Shown piece after piece: positions 1 to 9,180 of a stretch of DNA of 64,000 nucleotides (the first letter of the stretch is position 1; every line of letters starts with the position of its first letter). The notes under the pieces are model-generated. The model searched no databases. It saw only the letters and a program-made list of their open reading frames with translations, and had not been told where the DNA came from. Source of the DNA: Pseudomonas sp. MWU13-2105 (GTDB lineage Bacteria; Pseudomonadota; Gammaproteobacteria; Pseudomonadales; Pseudomonadaceae). A program made the position numbers and the translations under genes. The stretch lies in contig NZ_JALLIY010000002.1 of NCBI RefSeq assembly GCF_023242315.1, positions 1 through 64,000 on the forward strand, in the 5' to 3' direction.

Positions 1-224
1 GCGGTTGGACATGATTGATTTCCTTATGAGTCGAGAGTGTTGAGAGATTGAATTCGGCGGCAGCTTGTCGTTTCGGTCAGTGGCTGCGGCATGGGTGTAC
101 TTTATTGTTCTGTATCTCTCGAAACAATCCGGCAAAAACGGGAATCATTGATTCTAATAAAGGGACAATTCGCTCCATGTCCGAGGAGGCGTGACAAGCC
201 AGGTTGGCTTGTCACGGTAGAGGT
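1..224. other. Intergenic region at left edge, with one perfect hairpin
   Basis: No gene is supported here. The only clear structure is an 11-bp perfect inverted repeat at 191-215 (GTGACAAGCCA, loop GGT, TGGCTTGTCAC), just past the stop codon of the flavoprotein gene. It has no T-run on either strand, so it may be a processing or 3'-stability hairpin for the dehydrogenase mRNA, not a canonical terminator. The rest is moderately AT-rich and probably belongs to a gene beyond the window. Confidence 0.5.
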
Positions 225-1859
225 CTACACCTCCGTCAGCAATTGATCGGCGATACGAATGCTCAGCGCGGCGCCGGTCAATGTGGGGTTCACGCAAGAT
301 GACGATGGCATCACGCTGGTTCCGGCGATAAACAGGTTGGCGTGGTCATGGCTGCGGCAGTCGCGGTCGACCACCGAGTTTTTTGGATCGTCGCCCATGA
401 TGGTGGTGCCCATGATGTGCTGGCGGTTCTGGAAGTTGACATCAGTGCCGAGGATATCGGCGTCGAGCAGATGGGCGAACTGCTTGAGATCCTCCAGCGC
501 CTTTTCCTTACCGGCATGCCAGTAGTCGGGGACACTGTAGTAGATTTCCGGCATCGGCAGGCCGATCGCGTCGAAGCGCGTCTTGCTCGGGGTGATGCGG
601 TTTTCCGGCAGCGGCAGGGTCTCGAAGTCCACTGCCCAGTTCAGCGAGCGTGCCGACTGCAGGCGTATCTGTTCGTCGAGCTTCGAGCCGAGCACGCCCT
701 TGGCGATCAGGTTGCTGGTGATCTGCGAGGTCGGGACCGTGTTGCGGACCTTGATCTTGTAGCTCGGGTAGTCCTTGCGGAAGGCGCCGTCGCGGCTGTT
801 CAGGTACACCAGCAATTGGGTCGGCCCTTCGCCGGGCCACATGTCCTCCTTGGTCATCACGTTCATGCTGACGCCGGTGTGGTCCATCAGGTTACGGCCA
901 ACCTGGTCGGAAGCGTTGGCGATGCCATTGGGATATTTCTCGGAGGTGGACATCAGCAACAGCTTCGGCGATTCGATGCCATAGGCCGCCAACACGAAGT
1001 AACGGGCGGTCAGGCGATGTTGGGTCTTGTCCGGGCGCATGTACCAGATCGCGGTAATTTTGCCATCGTCGCCTGCCTCGATTTTATACACCACCGAGTT
1101 TTCCAGGACCTTGGCGCCATGGCGCTCGGCCTCGTCGATATGCATCGAGCCGTCGTACTTGGCGGCAATCGGGCAGACCGGGTTGCAGTTGTTGTTGCCC
1201 GCGCACGGTGGGCGCTTGCCATAGGGGCGGGTGGCACGGCCGTTGGGTTCGAGGATCGGGTGGTAGCCACCCTTGCTCAGCAGGGTCGAGAGGCGCTGGA
1301 ACATGTAGCTCGGCTTTAGGCCCTGCATCGGGTAGGGGATCGAGCGCGGCGGATAGGCTTTGCCGCCCTGGCCGCTTTCGTCCTGGCCATCGACCCCGGA
1401 GACGCCCAGCTCGGTTTCGGCACGGGCGTAGAAGGGCTCCAGTTCGTCGTAGCTGATCGGCCAATCACGCCCACGACCATAGAGGGAGTTGAGGCGGAAG
1501 TCATTGGGAAGCATGCGCCACAGCGAGGAGCCGAAGTGCCAGGTGGTGCCGCCGACCACGCGCAGGTAGGAGGTGTTGTATTTGACCGGGCCGACCTGCT
1601 GCAGGTAGTCGCCATAGGTGGATGGCGCATGTGGCAGGCTCGGATAGGGCGAGCCTGCCCCCTGCAGCTTGGCATTGGCCAGCGACAGTTTGACTGCGGA
1701 ATTGCGGAAGGTCTCGACGATCTCGCGGCGGTTCACCCGTGGGCCTGCTTCGAGGACGATCACGGATTTGTTTGCCTTGGCCAGGTTGCTCGCAATCAGG
1801 CCACCCATCACGCCGGAACCGATGACGACCACGTCGGCGTCGTAAGCCATGCTGCTCAT
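225..1859 (-). CDS. GMC-type FAD-dependent sugar/polyol dehydrogenase, large subunit
   Basis: Flavoprotein subunit (544 aa) of a periplasmic three-component dehydrogenase that oxidises a sugar, sugar acid or polyol and passes electrons to the cytochrome subunit and then ubiquinone. The N-terminus has an FAD-binding Rossmann motif (VVIGSGVMGG, residues 11-20). The C-terminal GMC active site shows a conserved His (QHIMGTTIMG) and Asn (CVNPTLTGAAL). A Cys-rich segment (CAGNNNCNPVCP) matches the spacing of the [3Fe-4S] ligands of bacterial FAD-glucose and fructose dehydrogenases. It has no signal peptide of its own; in this family it is exported folded with the Tat-bearing small subunit. The length matches FAD-GDH and fructose dehydrogenase large subunits. 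The ATG overlaps the small-subunit stop by four bases (ATGA). The substrate (glucose, gluconate, fructose or sorbitol) cannot be told from sequence. Confidence 0.9.
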   Translation of the reverse strand: MSSMAYDADVVVIGSGVMGGLIASNLAKANKSVIVLEAGPRVNRREIVETFRNSAVKLSLANAKLQGAGSPYPSLPHAPSTYGDYLQQVGPVKYNTSYLRVVGGTTWHFGSSLWRMLPNDFRLNSLYGRGRDWPISYDELEPFYARAETELGVSGVDGQDESGQGGKAYPPRSIPYPMQGLKPSYMFQRLSTLLSKGGYHPILEPNGRATRPYGKRPPCAGNNNCNPVCPIAAKYDGSMHIDEAERHGAKVLENSVVYKIEAGDDGKITAIWYMRPDKTQHRLTARYFVLAAYGIESPKLLLMSTSEKYPNGIANASDQVGRNLMDHTGVSMNVMTKEDMWPGEGPTQLLVYLNSRDGAFRKDYPSYKIKVRNTVPTSQITSNLIAKGVLGSKLDEQIRLQSARSLNWAVDFETLPLPENRITPSKTRFDAIGLPMPEIYYSVPDYWHAGKEKALEDLKQFAHLLDADILGTDVNFQNRQHIMGTTIMGDDPKNSVVDRDCRSHDHANLFIAGTSVMPSSSCVNPTLTGAALSIRIADQLLTEV

Positions 1860-2410
1860 AGTTTGAAATCCTGAGTGTCGGCTGGCTTGCTGCCCCAGGA
1901 GTCGGGGCCGCCACCGTAAGTTGGGACGATGAGGATGCCGTGGGTCGGACGGTACATCAGTGCCTCGGCGTAGCTGACCAGCTCGGCGTCGGCGAGCTCG
2001 CCGACGGTGCCCAGGTACCAGGCCGAAATGATGCTGGTCGCGGTCGCCTTCAATGCTGGATCGGGGTTGGCCAGGGCGAGGTATTCATCCACATGCTTGA
2101 AGCCCTGTCCGGCGATCAGTTGTTTGAGGGCGCCGACATTGCCGCTGAAATTCGCCGCGCGCCGGCTCAGGGCGCGGTAGTAGCGTGCCGCCAGGGCCGG
2201 GTTGACCGGGCGGCTGACCAGGAATTGCGACAAAGCAATAAAGTCCTGGTCGCTTTCGGCCATGGCCATGACCGGTTGCCAGGCTCCGAAACCGCCGACC
2301 AGGGCCGCCAGGCCCAGGGTGACCGAGCCGCTTAGCAGGCTGCGGCGGGACAAGGCATGGGTGGGGGCGGATGGTGCGGGCACGTACTTGTCAATCATCG
2401 AAGTTTCCAT
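1856..2410 (-). CDS. Tat-signal small subunit of membrane sugar dehydrogenase (gluconate 2-dehydrogenase subunit 3 / FAD-GDH gamma type)
   Basis: Small subunit (184 aa) of the same complex. Residues 21-25 (SRRSL) form a twin-arginine motif, followed by a hydrophobic stretch (LGLAALVGGFGAW), so the protein should go through the Tat system. In the FAD-GDH and fructose dehydrogenase families this subunit pilots the signal-less flavoprotein to the periplasm as a hitchhiker. The mature part is a small alpha-helical domain (DFIALSQFLVSRPVNPALAARYYRAL). It lies 3 bp after the cytochrome stop codon and overlaps the large-subunit start. A second ATG at residue 5 could be the true start. Confidence 0.87.
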   Translation of the reverse strand: METSMIDKYVPAPSAPTHALSRRSLLSGSVTLGLAALVGGFGAWQPVMAMAESDQDFIALSQFLVSRPVNPALAARYYRALSRRAANFSGNVGALKQLIAGQGFKHVDEYLALANPDPALKATATSIISAWYLGTVGELADAELVSYAEALMYRPTHGILIVPTYGGGPDSWGSKPADTQDFKL

Positions 2411-2413
2411 TGC

Positions 2414-3838
2414 TCAGGCTTCCCTATACCGACGACGCACCTTGAACCTGAACAGTGCCAGGATGATCAGCAGGCCGAGCATGATCAGGCCAGGCACGCT
2501 GAACTGCGCCAGCACGGCAAGCGGTGCCTTGGGACCACCTTCGCGTACGCGCGCCACATCGGCGGCGCTCACGCTCAGTTCGGGATTGCCGTAGCGAGAC
2601 AGGACGTAATTGCTGACATCGGCGATCTGCTGGTCGTCGAGGCGATCAGTGAACAGCGCGTCGGGGCCGAAGGCGGGCATATCGATTGCCCTGCCGTCGA
2701 CTTCGCGGTGCACGCCGTAGACGATGGTCGCGATCAGGTTGTCGCGGCGGCTGGTCGCGGTGTTATGGAACAGTGACGGGTACTCGCGGCTGCCCTGGCC
2801 GTTGGCCTGGTGGCAGTTGGCGCAGGTTCCGCTGAAGATGTGCCAGCCCGGATTGTCCTGCGGATTGCCACCGCGCAGGCTGAGTTCGTCGTTCGACGCC
2901 TGGCCGAAGGTATGCCGGGCCTGGCGCTCGCCGCTGGCGATGGGGCGGGTCTGCAACAGGTAGGCCGCGATGGCCTTGAGGTCATCTTCGGCGAGGTACT
3001 GCAGGCTGTGCTCGACCGCCTCGGCCATGGGTCCGGCAGCCTGTGCCTTGCCCTCGACATGGCCGCTGCGCAGGTAGGCGACGATCTCGTCGCTCGACCA
3101 GGCACCGATCCCGCTGGTCTTGTCCGAGGTGATGTTCGGTGCGTACCAGGCCCCCAGCGAGCCGCCGGACAGCGCTTTGTCGTTATCCGCGGCCATCAGG
3201 AAGTTGCGCGGGGTATGGCAGGTGTCGCAATGGGCCAGCGCATTGACCAGGTAGTCGCCGCGATTGACCTGCCTGGACTTGTCCGGATCCGCCACGAAGC
3301 GTTTCTGGCTGTGGAACAGGACGTTCCAGCCGCGCATCGAGGTGCGGATATTGAACGGAAAGTCGAGTTCGGTCTTGCGGCTGGGCACATCCACCGGCGC
3401 GACTTCCTGCATGAAGTACTGATACAGGGCGGCGACATCGCTATCGGTCAGCTTCGCGTAGGAGGTATAGGGCATCGCCGGGTACAGGCGGGTGCCATCC
3501 GGGGTCACGCCGTCGCGCACGGCGCGGGAGAAGTCGGCCTGGCTGTAATTGCCGATACCGGCGGTTTTCGACGGGGTGATATTCGTCGAGTAGATGACAC
3601 CCATCGGCGAGTTGAGTGGGTAACCGCCGGCAAAGGGCTTGCCCGTGTCGCTGCTATGGCAGGCCACGCAATCAGCAGCCAGCGCCAGGCGTTTGCCTGG
3701 CGAAGCGCTGGCATCAAGCGCCTCGCCATGCGCCGTCAGGCTGACCGCCATCAGGGCCAGGCCCCCAGCGATCGTAATCCTCATGGGTTTTGCCTTGTGC
3801 ACACCTGGCAATGGCTGACCCATCCTCTGCGGATGCAT
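2414..3838 (-). CDS. Triheme cytochrome c subunit of membrane sugar dehydrogenase
   Basis: Electron-transfer subunit (474 aa) with three c-type haem motifs: CVACH (residues 57-61), CDTCH (204-208) and CANCH (339-343). A signal sequence (MRITIAGGLALMAVSLTAHGEA) precedes them, and a hydrophobic C-terminal helix (PGLIMLGLLIILALF) anchors the protein in the inner membrane. It takes electrons from the flavoprotein and reduces ubiquinone. The first ATG at 3838 has a strong ribosome site (GAGGAG, about 7 nt away), giving a long N-region before the signal core. The ATG at 3784 would start exactly at the signal peptide and is the alternative. First gene of a cytochrome-small-large operon. From memory, the gluconate dehydrogenase operon of P. 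aeruginosa is ordered small-large-cytochrome. Confidence 0.9.
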   Translation of the reverse strand: MHPQRMGQPLPGVHKAKPMRITIAGGLALMAVSLTAHGEALDASASPGKRLALAADCVACHSSDTGKPFAGGYPLNSPMGVIYSTNITPSKTAGIGNYSQADFSRAVRDGVTPDGTRLYPAMPYTSYAKLTDSDVAALYQYFMQEVAPVDVPSRKTELDFPFNIRTSMRGWNVLFHSQKRFVADPDKSRQVNRGDYLVNALAHCDTCHTPRNFLMAADNDKALSGGSLGAWYAPNITSDKTSGIGAWSSDEIVAYLRSGHVEGKAQAAGPMAEAVEHSLQYLAEDDLKAIAAYLLQTRPIASGERQARHTFGQASNDELSLRGGNPQDNPGWHIFSGTCANCHQANGQGSREYPSLFHNTATSRRDNLIATIVYGVHREVDGRAIDMPAFGPDALFTDRLDDQQIADVSNYVLSRYGNPELSVSAADVARVREGGPKAPLAVLAQFSVPGLIMLGLLIILALFRFKVRRRYREA

Positions 3839-4317
3839 AGGTAACTCCTCACGGTTTGGCTTGCTCGCGTGATCTTGCTCGGATACGGCAAAGGTTTTTT
3901 AGCGTCATACGATGTCGTACATTGCAGTTAATATTTCATATGAGGTAATCTTTCTCAACAAAAATGGCAGATGGCCACTATTTATTTTTTTATGTGGATG
4001 GCTCTAGAAAGGGTATTTCAGCGTTATGTAGGCCGGAATCATCGTGAGTGCGATGGGACGGCGAGAAAGGAAGTCGTTCTTTTTGACCCCATCAAGCTTG
4101 AGAGCCGGCGGGGGTTTTGGCTTGTGCGTTTGTGCCGTGGTACGACGTCATGTTGAAAAAAACCGCCAGGCATTGCGCCGGTAGTGCCTGCGCTGTCGCC
4201 TGACGGGCTCGAGTGGCGATGGAGTTCCGACACGGTCCCTTCACCTGGCATCACGCGGGAGCAGGGAAATGCACACATAACAGGGCTGTGCGATCAGCAC
4301 CCTATGAGGATCCACCG
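3839..4317. other. Divergent intergenic region between the dehydrogenase operon and the chemoreceptor
   Basis: About 480 bp with no convincing gene. It is AT-rich around 3885-3990 and must hold the promoter of the minus-strand dehydrogenase operon and that of the plus-strand chemoreceptor. A 61-codon open frame at 3971-4156 has no ribosome site and no recognisable product. I could not find a clear sigma-28 box for the chemoreceptor. Confidence 0.5.
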
Positions 4318-5958
4318 ATGAACTGGCTCAATGACGCAAAATTCTCGACCAAACTGATCACTTCCTTTGTCCTCTGCGCTTTGATCACGCTCGCTGTGGG
4401 GATGCTCGGCATCAGCGGTGTTTCCGCGTTGTCGGCGCGCCTGCAGGCGGTGTTCAGCAACAACCTGGTCTCGGTCGCCAACACCTCGCAGACCAAGACC
4501 AAGGCGGTTGGCCAGACGCGTGACATGTACCGGCTGTATGTCGCCACCGCGGGCAATGCCCCGCAGAGCATGAAGGATGAGTTTCTCGCCTCGATGAAAG
4601 CCAACCAGTTGGCCAGCGAGCAGGCGTTCGCCGCGTATCGCAAAGGGCCCCTGGCCGAAGATGAGCGCCTTGCCGGCGATCAGATGGCCCGCGACTGGCC
4701 GGTCTACCAGGCGATGGTGCAGCAGTATGTGGCGCTGATGGCGGCCGGCGACCTGGAGAAGGGGCGCACCCTGCTGCTGGGTGACCTGCAGAAGACTTAT
4801 CGCAAGGTGATGGATCAGTTGACCATCATGATCGACTCCAATGATCGCCAGATCAGTGAAGATGCCAAGGCCGCCACGCTTCAAGAGGTATCGGCCAGGA
4901 CCGTGTTGTACAGCGGCATTATCGTGGCCTTTATAGCGGCGTTGCTGTTGGGGCTGTTTATCAGTCGCCTGATCAGTCGACCGATTGCCACGGCGGTCGA
5001 TTGCGCGCAACGCATCGCCGAGGGCGACCTGACCCAGCACATCAGCAGTCAGCGCCGCGATGAGGCCGGCCAGTTACTCAAGGCCCTGGGGGATATGCAG
5101 GCCAGCCTGAAGTCGACGATCCAGCAGATTGCCAGCGCTTCGGATCAGTTGGCTTCCGCCGCCGAGGAGCTGACGGCGGTCACCGACGATGGCAGCCGTG
5201 CCTTGACCCGGCAGAATGACGAGATCCAGCAGGCGGCCACGGCTGTGACCGAGATGACCTCGGCAGTCGAAGAGGTGGCTCGCAATGCGGTCTCCACCTC
5301 GCAAGCCTCGCAATCGACCAGTCTGCGGGCCAGCAATGGCCGCGACCAGGCACGTAGCGCGATGCAGGCGATCAACAATGCAACCCAGGAAATCACTGCA
5401 TCCACCGGCTTGGTCAGGGACCTTGCCGTGCAGGTTCGCGATATCGGCAAGGTGCTGGAGGTGATTCGCGGGATCGCCGAGCAGACCAACCTGCTGGCCC
5501 TCAATGCGGCCATCGAGGCCGCCCGCGCCGGCGAGCAGGGTCGCGGCTTCGCCGTGGTCGCCGATGAGGTTCGCGCCCTGGCTGCGCGCACCCAGGCGTC
5601 CACCGGTGAAATCGAGAGCATGATTCGCGCGGTACAGAACCGTGCCGACAGCGCAGTCGATGCCATGGGCAAGAGTCAGGCGCTGGTGACCGAGACCCAG
5701 GGCCTGGCCCAGACCACCGGCGAGGCGCTGGAACAGATCGCCGACGGTATTGCGCAGATCAATGACCGTAACCTGGTGATCGCCACGGCTTCCGAGGAGC
5801 AGGCCCATGTGGCCCGTGAGGTCGATCGCAATCTGGTGAATATCCAGAGTCTTTCGACCCAGACCGCCGCTGGCGCGCACCAGACCAGCGCTTCGAGCCA
5901 GGAGTTGTCGAACCTGGCCCTGTCGTTCAATACGCTGGTCGGCCGTTTCCGCCTCTGA
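4318..5958 (+). CDS. Methyl-accepting chemotaxis protein
   Basis: Inner-membrane chemoreceptor (546 aa) that signals to CheA/CheW and the flagellar motor. TM1 covers about residues 11-34, followed by a periplasmic domain of about 160 residues, the size and helical character of a 4HB_MCP ligand-binding domain. TM2 is about 195-217, then a HAMP domain (SRPIATAVDCAQRIAEGDLT) and a cytoplasmic coiled coil with the signalling hairpin tip near residue 385 (GIAEQTNLLALNAAIEAARA). No C-terminal CheR-docking pentapeptide is seen; the protein ends FNTLVGRFRL. The ATG at 4318 follows a GAGGA site; an upstream in-frame start at 4213 would add 35 residues that do not look like MCP sequence. The ligand cannot be predicted. 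Stands alone, convergent with ubiK. Confidence 0.95.
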   Translation: MNWLNDAKFSTKLITSFVLCALITLAVGMLGISGVSALSARLQAVFSNNLVSVANTSQTKTKAVGQTRDMYRLYVATAGNAPQSMKDEFLASMKANQLASEQAFAAYRKGPLAEDERLAGDQMARDWPVYQAMVQQYVALMAAGDLEKGRTLLLGDLQKTYRKVMDQLTIMIDSNDRQISEDAKAATLQEVSARTVLYSGIIVAFIAALLLGLFISRLISRPIATAVDCAQRIAEGDLTQHISSQRRDEAGQLLKALGDMQASLKSTIQQIASASDQLASAAEELTAVTDDGSRALTRQNDEIQQAATAVTEMTSAVEEVARNAVSTSQASQSTSLRASNGRDQARSAMQAINNATQEITASTGLVRDLAVQVRDIGKVLEVIRGIAEQTNLLALNAAIEAARAGEQGRGFAVVADEVRALAARTQASTGEIESMIRAVQNRADSAVDAMGKSQALVTETQGLAQTTGEALEQIADGIAQINDRNLVIATASEEQAHVAREVDRNLVNIQSLSTQTAAGAHQTSASSQELSNLALSFNTLVGRFRL

Positions 5959-6049
5959 TCCCATGTGCCAGGAAGGCTGCTGGCCTGCCCATGGACCGAA
6001 TGCGCCTGGATAGCGGCTCAGCGGTTCGATGCAGCGGTGGTGCCGGAGG

Positions 6050-6310
6050 TTATTGCTGGGCTGGAGCCAGCCGCGCCTCCAGCTCCGCCACCTTCGCCTC
6101 CAAACTCTCCAACCGTGCACGGGTCCGCGCCAACACCACCATCTGGCTGTCGAACTCCTCGCGGCTGACCAGGTCGAGCTTGCTGAAGCCGCTCTGCAAC
6201 AGCACCTTGAACTGACTTTCGAATTCCTGGCGGGGCAGGGGGGGTTCACCGCTGAACAAACGGGAGGCGTGGCCGCTCAGGGCATCGAGGAAAGCTTTGG
6301 GCGCAAGCAT
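6050..6310 (-). CDS. ubiK: Ubiquinone biosynthesis accessory factor UbiK (BMFP/YqiC family)
   Basis: Small helical protein (86 aa) of the membrane-fusogenic BMFP family. In enterobacteria UbiK works with the lipid-binding UbiJ and the Ubi complex in aerobic ubiquinone synthesis. The N-terminal half has the family pattern (FESQFKVLLQSGFSKLDLV) and the last third is a coiled coil (LARTRARLESLEAKVAELEARL), which should drive trimerisation. The length fits the family. It is divergent from glnK, and their promoters share the 416-bp gap. Its ribosome site is weak. Confidence 0.88.
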   Translation of the reverse strand: MLAPKAFLDALSGHASRLFSGEPPLPRQEFESQFKVLLQSGFSKLDLVSREEFDSQMVVLARTRARLESLEAKVAELEARLAPAQQ

Positions 6311-6383
6311 GGCTAAGGTTCCGGAAACAGATTACCGACCAGTGTACCACGCAGTGTCTATAGTCATTTCCATGGGGGTGGGC

Positions 6384-6398
6384 GCACGGTTTTCGCGC
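6384..6398. promoter_or_regulatory. Putative distal NtrC (GlnG) binding site
   Basis: Imperfect NtrC-type palindrome: GCAC, seven bases, then GCGC. The family consensus is GCAC-N7-GTGC, so there is one mismatch. It is centred 33 bp (about three helical turns) upstream of the better site at 6417. Confidence 0.5.
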
Positions 6399-6416
6399 AT
6401 CACGCCAGCGCAGTGC

Positions 6417-6431
6417 GCACCGTTGTTGTGC
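6417..6431. promoter_or_regulatory. Putative proximal NtrC (GlnG) binding site
   Basis: Exact match to the NtrC core GCAC-N7-GTGC (GCAC CGTTGTT GTGC). It is centred about 108 bp upstream of the transcription start expected from the sigma-54 element, the usual enhancer distance. Confidence 0.65.
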
Positions 6432-6506
6432 GTATCGCCCGGGTGCAACGTGCTTTTTCACCCTCCACAGCGGCCAAGGGACTGAAATCAATGATTTTTA
6501 CGGAGC

Positions 6507-6522
6507 TGGCAAGCTTTCTGCT
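6507..6522 (+). promoter_or_regulatory. Sigma-54 (RpoN) promoter of glnK-amtB
   Basis: TGGCAAGCTTTCTGCT: the invariant GG and GC are separated by exactly ten bases, as required for a -24/-12 promoter, and the flanks are close to consensus (TGGCAC-N5-TTGCW). Transcription would begin near 6532, leaving a leader of about 195 nt. Together with the upstream NtrC-like sites this predicts nitrogen-limitation control. Confidence 0.75.
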
Positions 6523-6561
6523 TAGTTGCCAGTGACCCATGCACTGATGCAGTCGCTGTGA

Positions 6562-7065
<504 letters not shown>

Positions 7066-7099
7066 GCCGCCAAACCCCAACGCCCCAGGAGAAAACAAT

Positions 7100-8440
7100 A
7101 TGACTCTGCGTAAATTCGCAGGGCTAGGAGCCCTGTTGTCCCTCGTAATGCCAGCCTTGGCCATGGCGGCGGACCCGGTACCTGCTCCAGTCCTCAATTC
7201 CGGCGATACCAGCTGGATGCTGACCTCGACAGCCCTCGTGCTGTTCATGACCATCCCAGGCCTCGCGCTGTTCTACGGCGGCATGGTGCGCTCGAAAAAC
7301 ATTCTTTCCGTGATGATGCAGTGCTTCGCCATTACCGGCCTGATCACCATCCTGTGGTTCATTTATGGCTACAGCATGGCGTTCGACACCACCGGGATGG
7401 AAGCCAACGTCGTCAACTACAACTCCTTCGTCGGTAGCCTGGCCAAGGCCTTCCTCGCGGGCATCACGCCGGCCAGCATCACCGGGCCGACGTCGCTGTT
7501 CCCCGAGTCGGTGTTCGTCACCTACCAGATGACCTTCGCCATCATCACCCCGGCGCTGGTCGTCGGTGCCTTCGCCGAACGCATGAAGTTCTCCGCGATG
7601 CTGGTGTTCATGGGCGTGTGGTTCACCCTGGTCTATGCGCCGATTGCGCATATGGTCTGGAGCGGTCCGGGTTCCCTGCTGGGCGACTGGGGCGTGCTCG
7701 ACTTCGCCGGCGGCACCGTGGTGCACATCAACGCCGGTGTCGCTGGCCTGGTGGCCTGCCTGGTGCTGGGCAAGCGTAAAGGCTTCCCGACCACCCCGAT
7801 GGCGCCACATAACCTCGGTTACACCCTCATGGGCGCGGCCATGCTCTGGGTCGGCTGGTTCGGCTTCAACGCCGGTTCCGCCGCCGCGGCCAACGGCACC
7901 GCCGGCATGGCGATGCTGGTCACCCAGATCGCTACCGCCGCCGCCGCACTGGGCTGGATGTTCGCCGAGTGGCTGACCCACGGTAAGCCAAGTGCCCTGG
8001 GCATCGCTTCGGGCGTGGTTGCCGGTCTGGTTGCCATCACCCCGGCTGCCGGTACCGTTGGCCCGATGGGCTCGCTGATCATCGGTCTGGCGGCCGGCGT
8101 GGTGTGCTTCTTCTGCGCCACCACCCTGAAACGCAAACTGGGCTACGACGACTCCCTGGACGCCTTCGGCGTGCACGGTATCGGCGGTATCCTCGGCGCG
8201 ATCCTCACCGGTGTGTTCGCGGCACCGTCGATGGGCGGCTTCAACGCAGCCACCACCGACGTCGCGGCACAAGTCTGGATCCAGTGCAAAGGTGTCGGCT
8301 TTACCGTCATCTACACGGCGATCGTCACCTTCATCATCCTCAAGGTGCTGGACGCCGTGATGGGGCTGCGTGTGACCGACGAAGAAGAGTCGGTGGGCCT
8401 GGACCTGGCGCAACACAACGAGCGCGGTTACAACGTGTAA
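7100..8440 (+). CDS. amtB: Ammonium transporter AmtB
   Basis: Inner-membrane ammonium channel (446 aa). It has a cleavable signal peptide (to AMA|ADP, about residue 23), then the eleven-helix Amt fold. Family signatures visible include GALFYGG-type FYGGMVRSKN, AFAERMKFSA, and the pore-lining histidine segments (GGTVVHINAG and DAFGVHGIGG). In the cytoplasm GlnK plugs the trimer. The start is supported by AGGAG about 9 nt upstream. Co-transcribed with glnK and followed at once by a rho-independent terminator. Confidence 0.97.
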   Translation: MTLRKFAGLGALLSLVMPALAMAADPVPAPVLNSGDTSWMLTSTALVLFMTIPGLALFYGGMVRSKNILSVMMQCFAITGLITILWFIYGYSMAFDTTGMEANVVNYNSFVGSLAKAFLAGITPASITGPTSLFPESVFVTYQMTFAIITPALVVGAFAERMKFSAMLVFMGVWFTLVYAPIAHMVWSGPGSLLGDWGVLDFAGGTVVHINAGVAGLVACLVLGKRKGFPTTPMAPHNLGYTLMGAAMLWVGWFGFNAGSAAAANGTAGMAMLVTQIATAAAALGWMFAEWLTHGKPSALGIASGVVAGLVAITPAAGTVGPMGSLIIGLAAGVVCFFCATTLKRKLGYDDSLDAFGVHGIGGILGAILTGVFAAPSMGGFNAATTDVAAQVWIQCKGVGFTVIYTAIVTFIILKVLDAVMGLRVTDEEESVGLDLAQHNERGYNV

Positions 8441-8457
8441 ACGCAGCAAAAAAAATT

Positions 8458-8481
8458 GCCCGGCTTGCCGGGCATTTTTTT
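8458..8481 (+). terminator. Rho-independent terminator after amtB
   Basis: GCCCGGC, loop TT, GCCGGGC, then A and a run of T; an A-run on the other side could let it work in both directions. Eighteen bases after the amtB stop codon. Confidence 0.9.
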
Positions 8482-8652
8482 GCCTGGAATTTGTCCTTGA
8501 AAAAAGTACTGAAAGGATTTATCCAAAGGCATTACGGCCAAAACCCCAGGGCGTTTTTGTAAGGGCCAATTGCTTACAGCAAAGCAAGAGTATTAGGCGC
8601 TTTGCTTTTTTCCACAGCGCGCTAGAATGCGCGCCGAAGGGCGGAGAACTGT

Positions 8653-9078
8653 ATGTGGCAACAGACCCTGATTACCTTGCGGGCCAGGCCCCGGGGTTTT
8701 CATTTGGTGACCCAGGAGTTGCTCGACGGTTTGCCTGGGCTCCAGGCATGCCAGGTCGGTCTGTTGCATTTGTGGCTGCAGCATACCTCGGCTTCGTTGA
8801 CCATCAACGAGAACGCCGATCCGGCGGTCCGTCGCGACTTCGAACGTTTTTTCAACCGGCTGGTACCCCAGGTCAAGGCCGATTATGAACACAACGACGA
8901 AGGCGCGGACGACCTGCCGGCGCACTTCAAGGCCAGTTTGCTAGGCTGTCAGCTGACTTTGCCGGTAACGGCGGGACGGTTGGCCCTGGGTAGCTGGCAA
9001 GGTGTCTATCTGGGCGAGCACCGGGATCATGGCGGTGCTCGTAAAGTCCTTGCCACCCTTTATGGTGACGGGGCATAA
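8653..9078 (+). CDS. yjbQ: YjbQ family protein (UPF0047, secondary thiamine-phosphate synthase type)
   Basis: Conserved 141-aa protein of the YjbQ/UPF0047 family, which forms trimers with a metal-binding His site. E. coli YjbQ shows weak thiamine-phosphate synthase activity, but the real role is uncertain. Signatures: [39 protein letters not shown], and the C-terminal [21 protein letters not shown]. The position after glnK-amtB and before sutA is conserved in Pseudomonas. A terminator separates it from amtB, so it has its own promoter. Confidence 0.92.
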   Translation: MWQQTLITLRARPRGFHLVTQELLDGLPGLQACQVGLLHLWLQHTSASLTINENADPAVRRDFERFFNRLVPQVKADYEHNDEGADDLPAHFKASLLGCQLTLPVTAGRLALGSWQGVYLGEHRDHGGARKVLATLYGDGA

Positions 9079-9180
9079 GCCGCTGGTGTTCAGCGGATGT
9101 TGAATTTTTTCCGGCGGCCTTCGACAGTCGGCGTAGCTGGGCTATAACTAATCTGCTTTTCGCAAGTCATGAGGTAGAAC

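Noticed and set aside
3971..4156. 61-codon plus-strand open frame in the dehydrogenase-chemoreceptor gap
   Set aside because: No ribosome site, no recognisable sequence, and it sits where promoters are expected.
7124..8449. 441-codon minus-strand frame opposite amtB
   Set aside because: His/Gln/Asp-rich shadow; AmtB on the plus strand is unambiguous.
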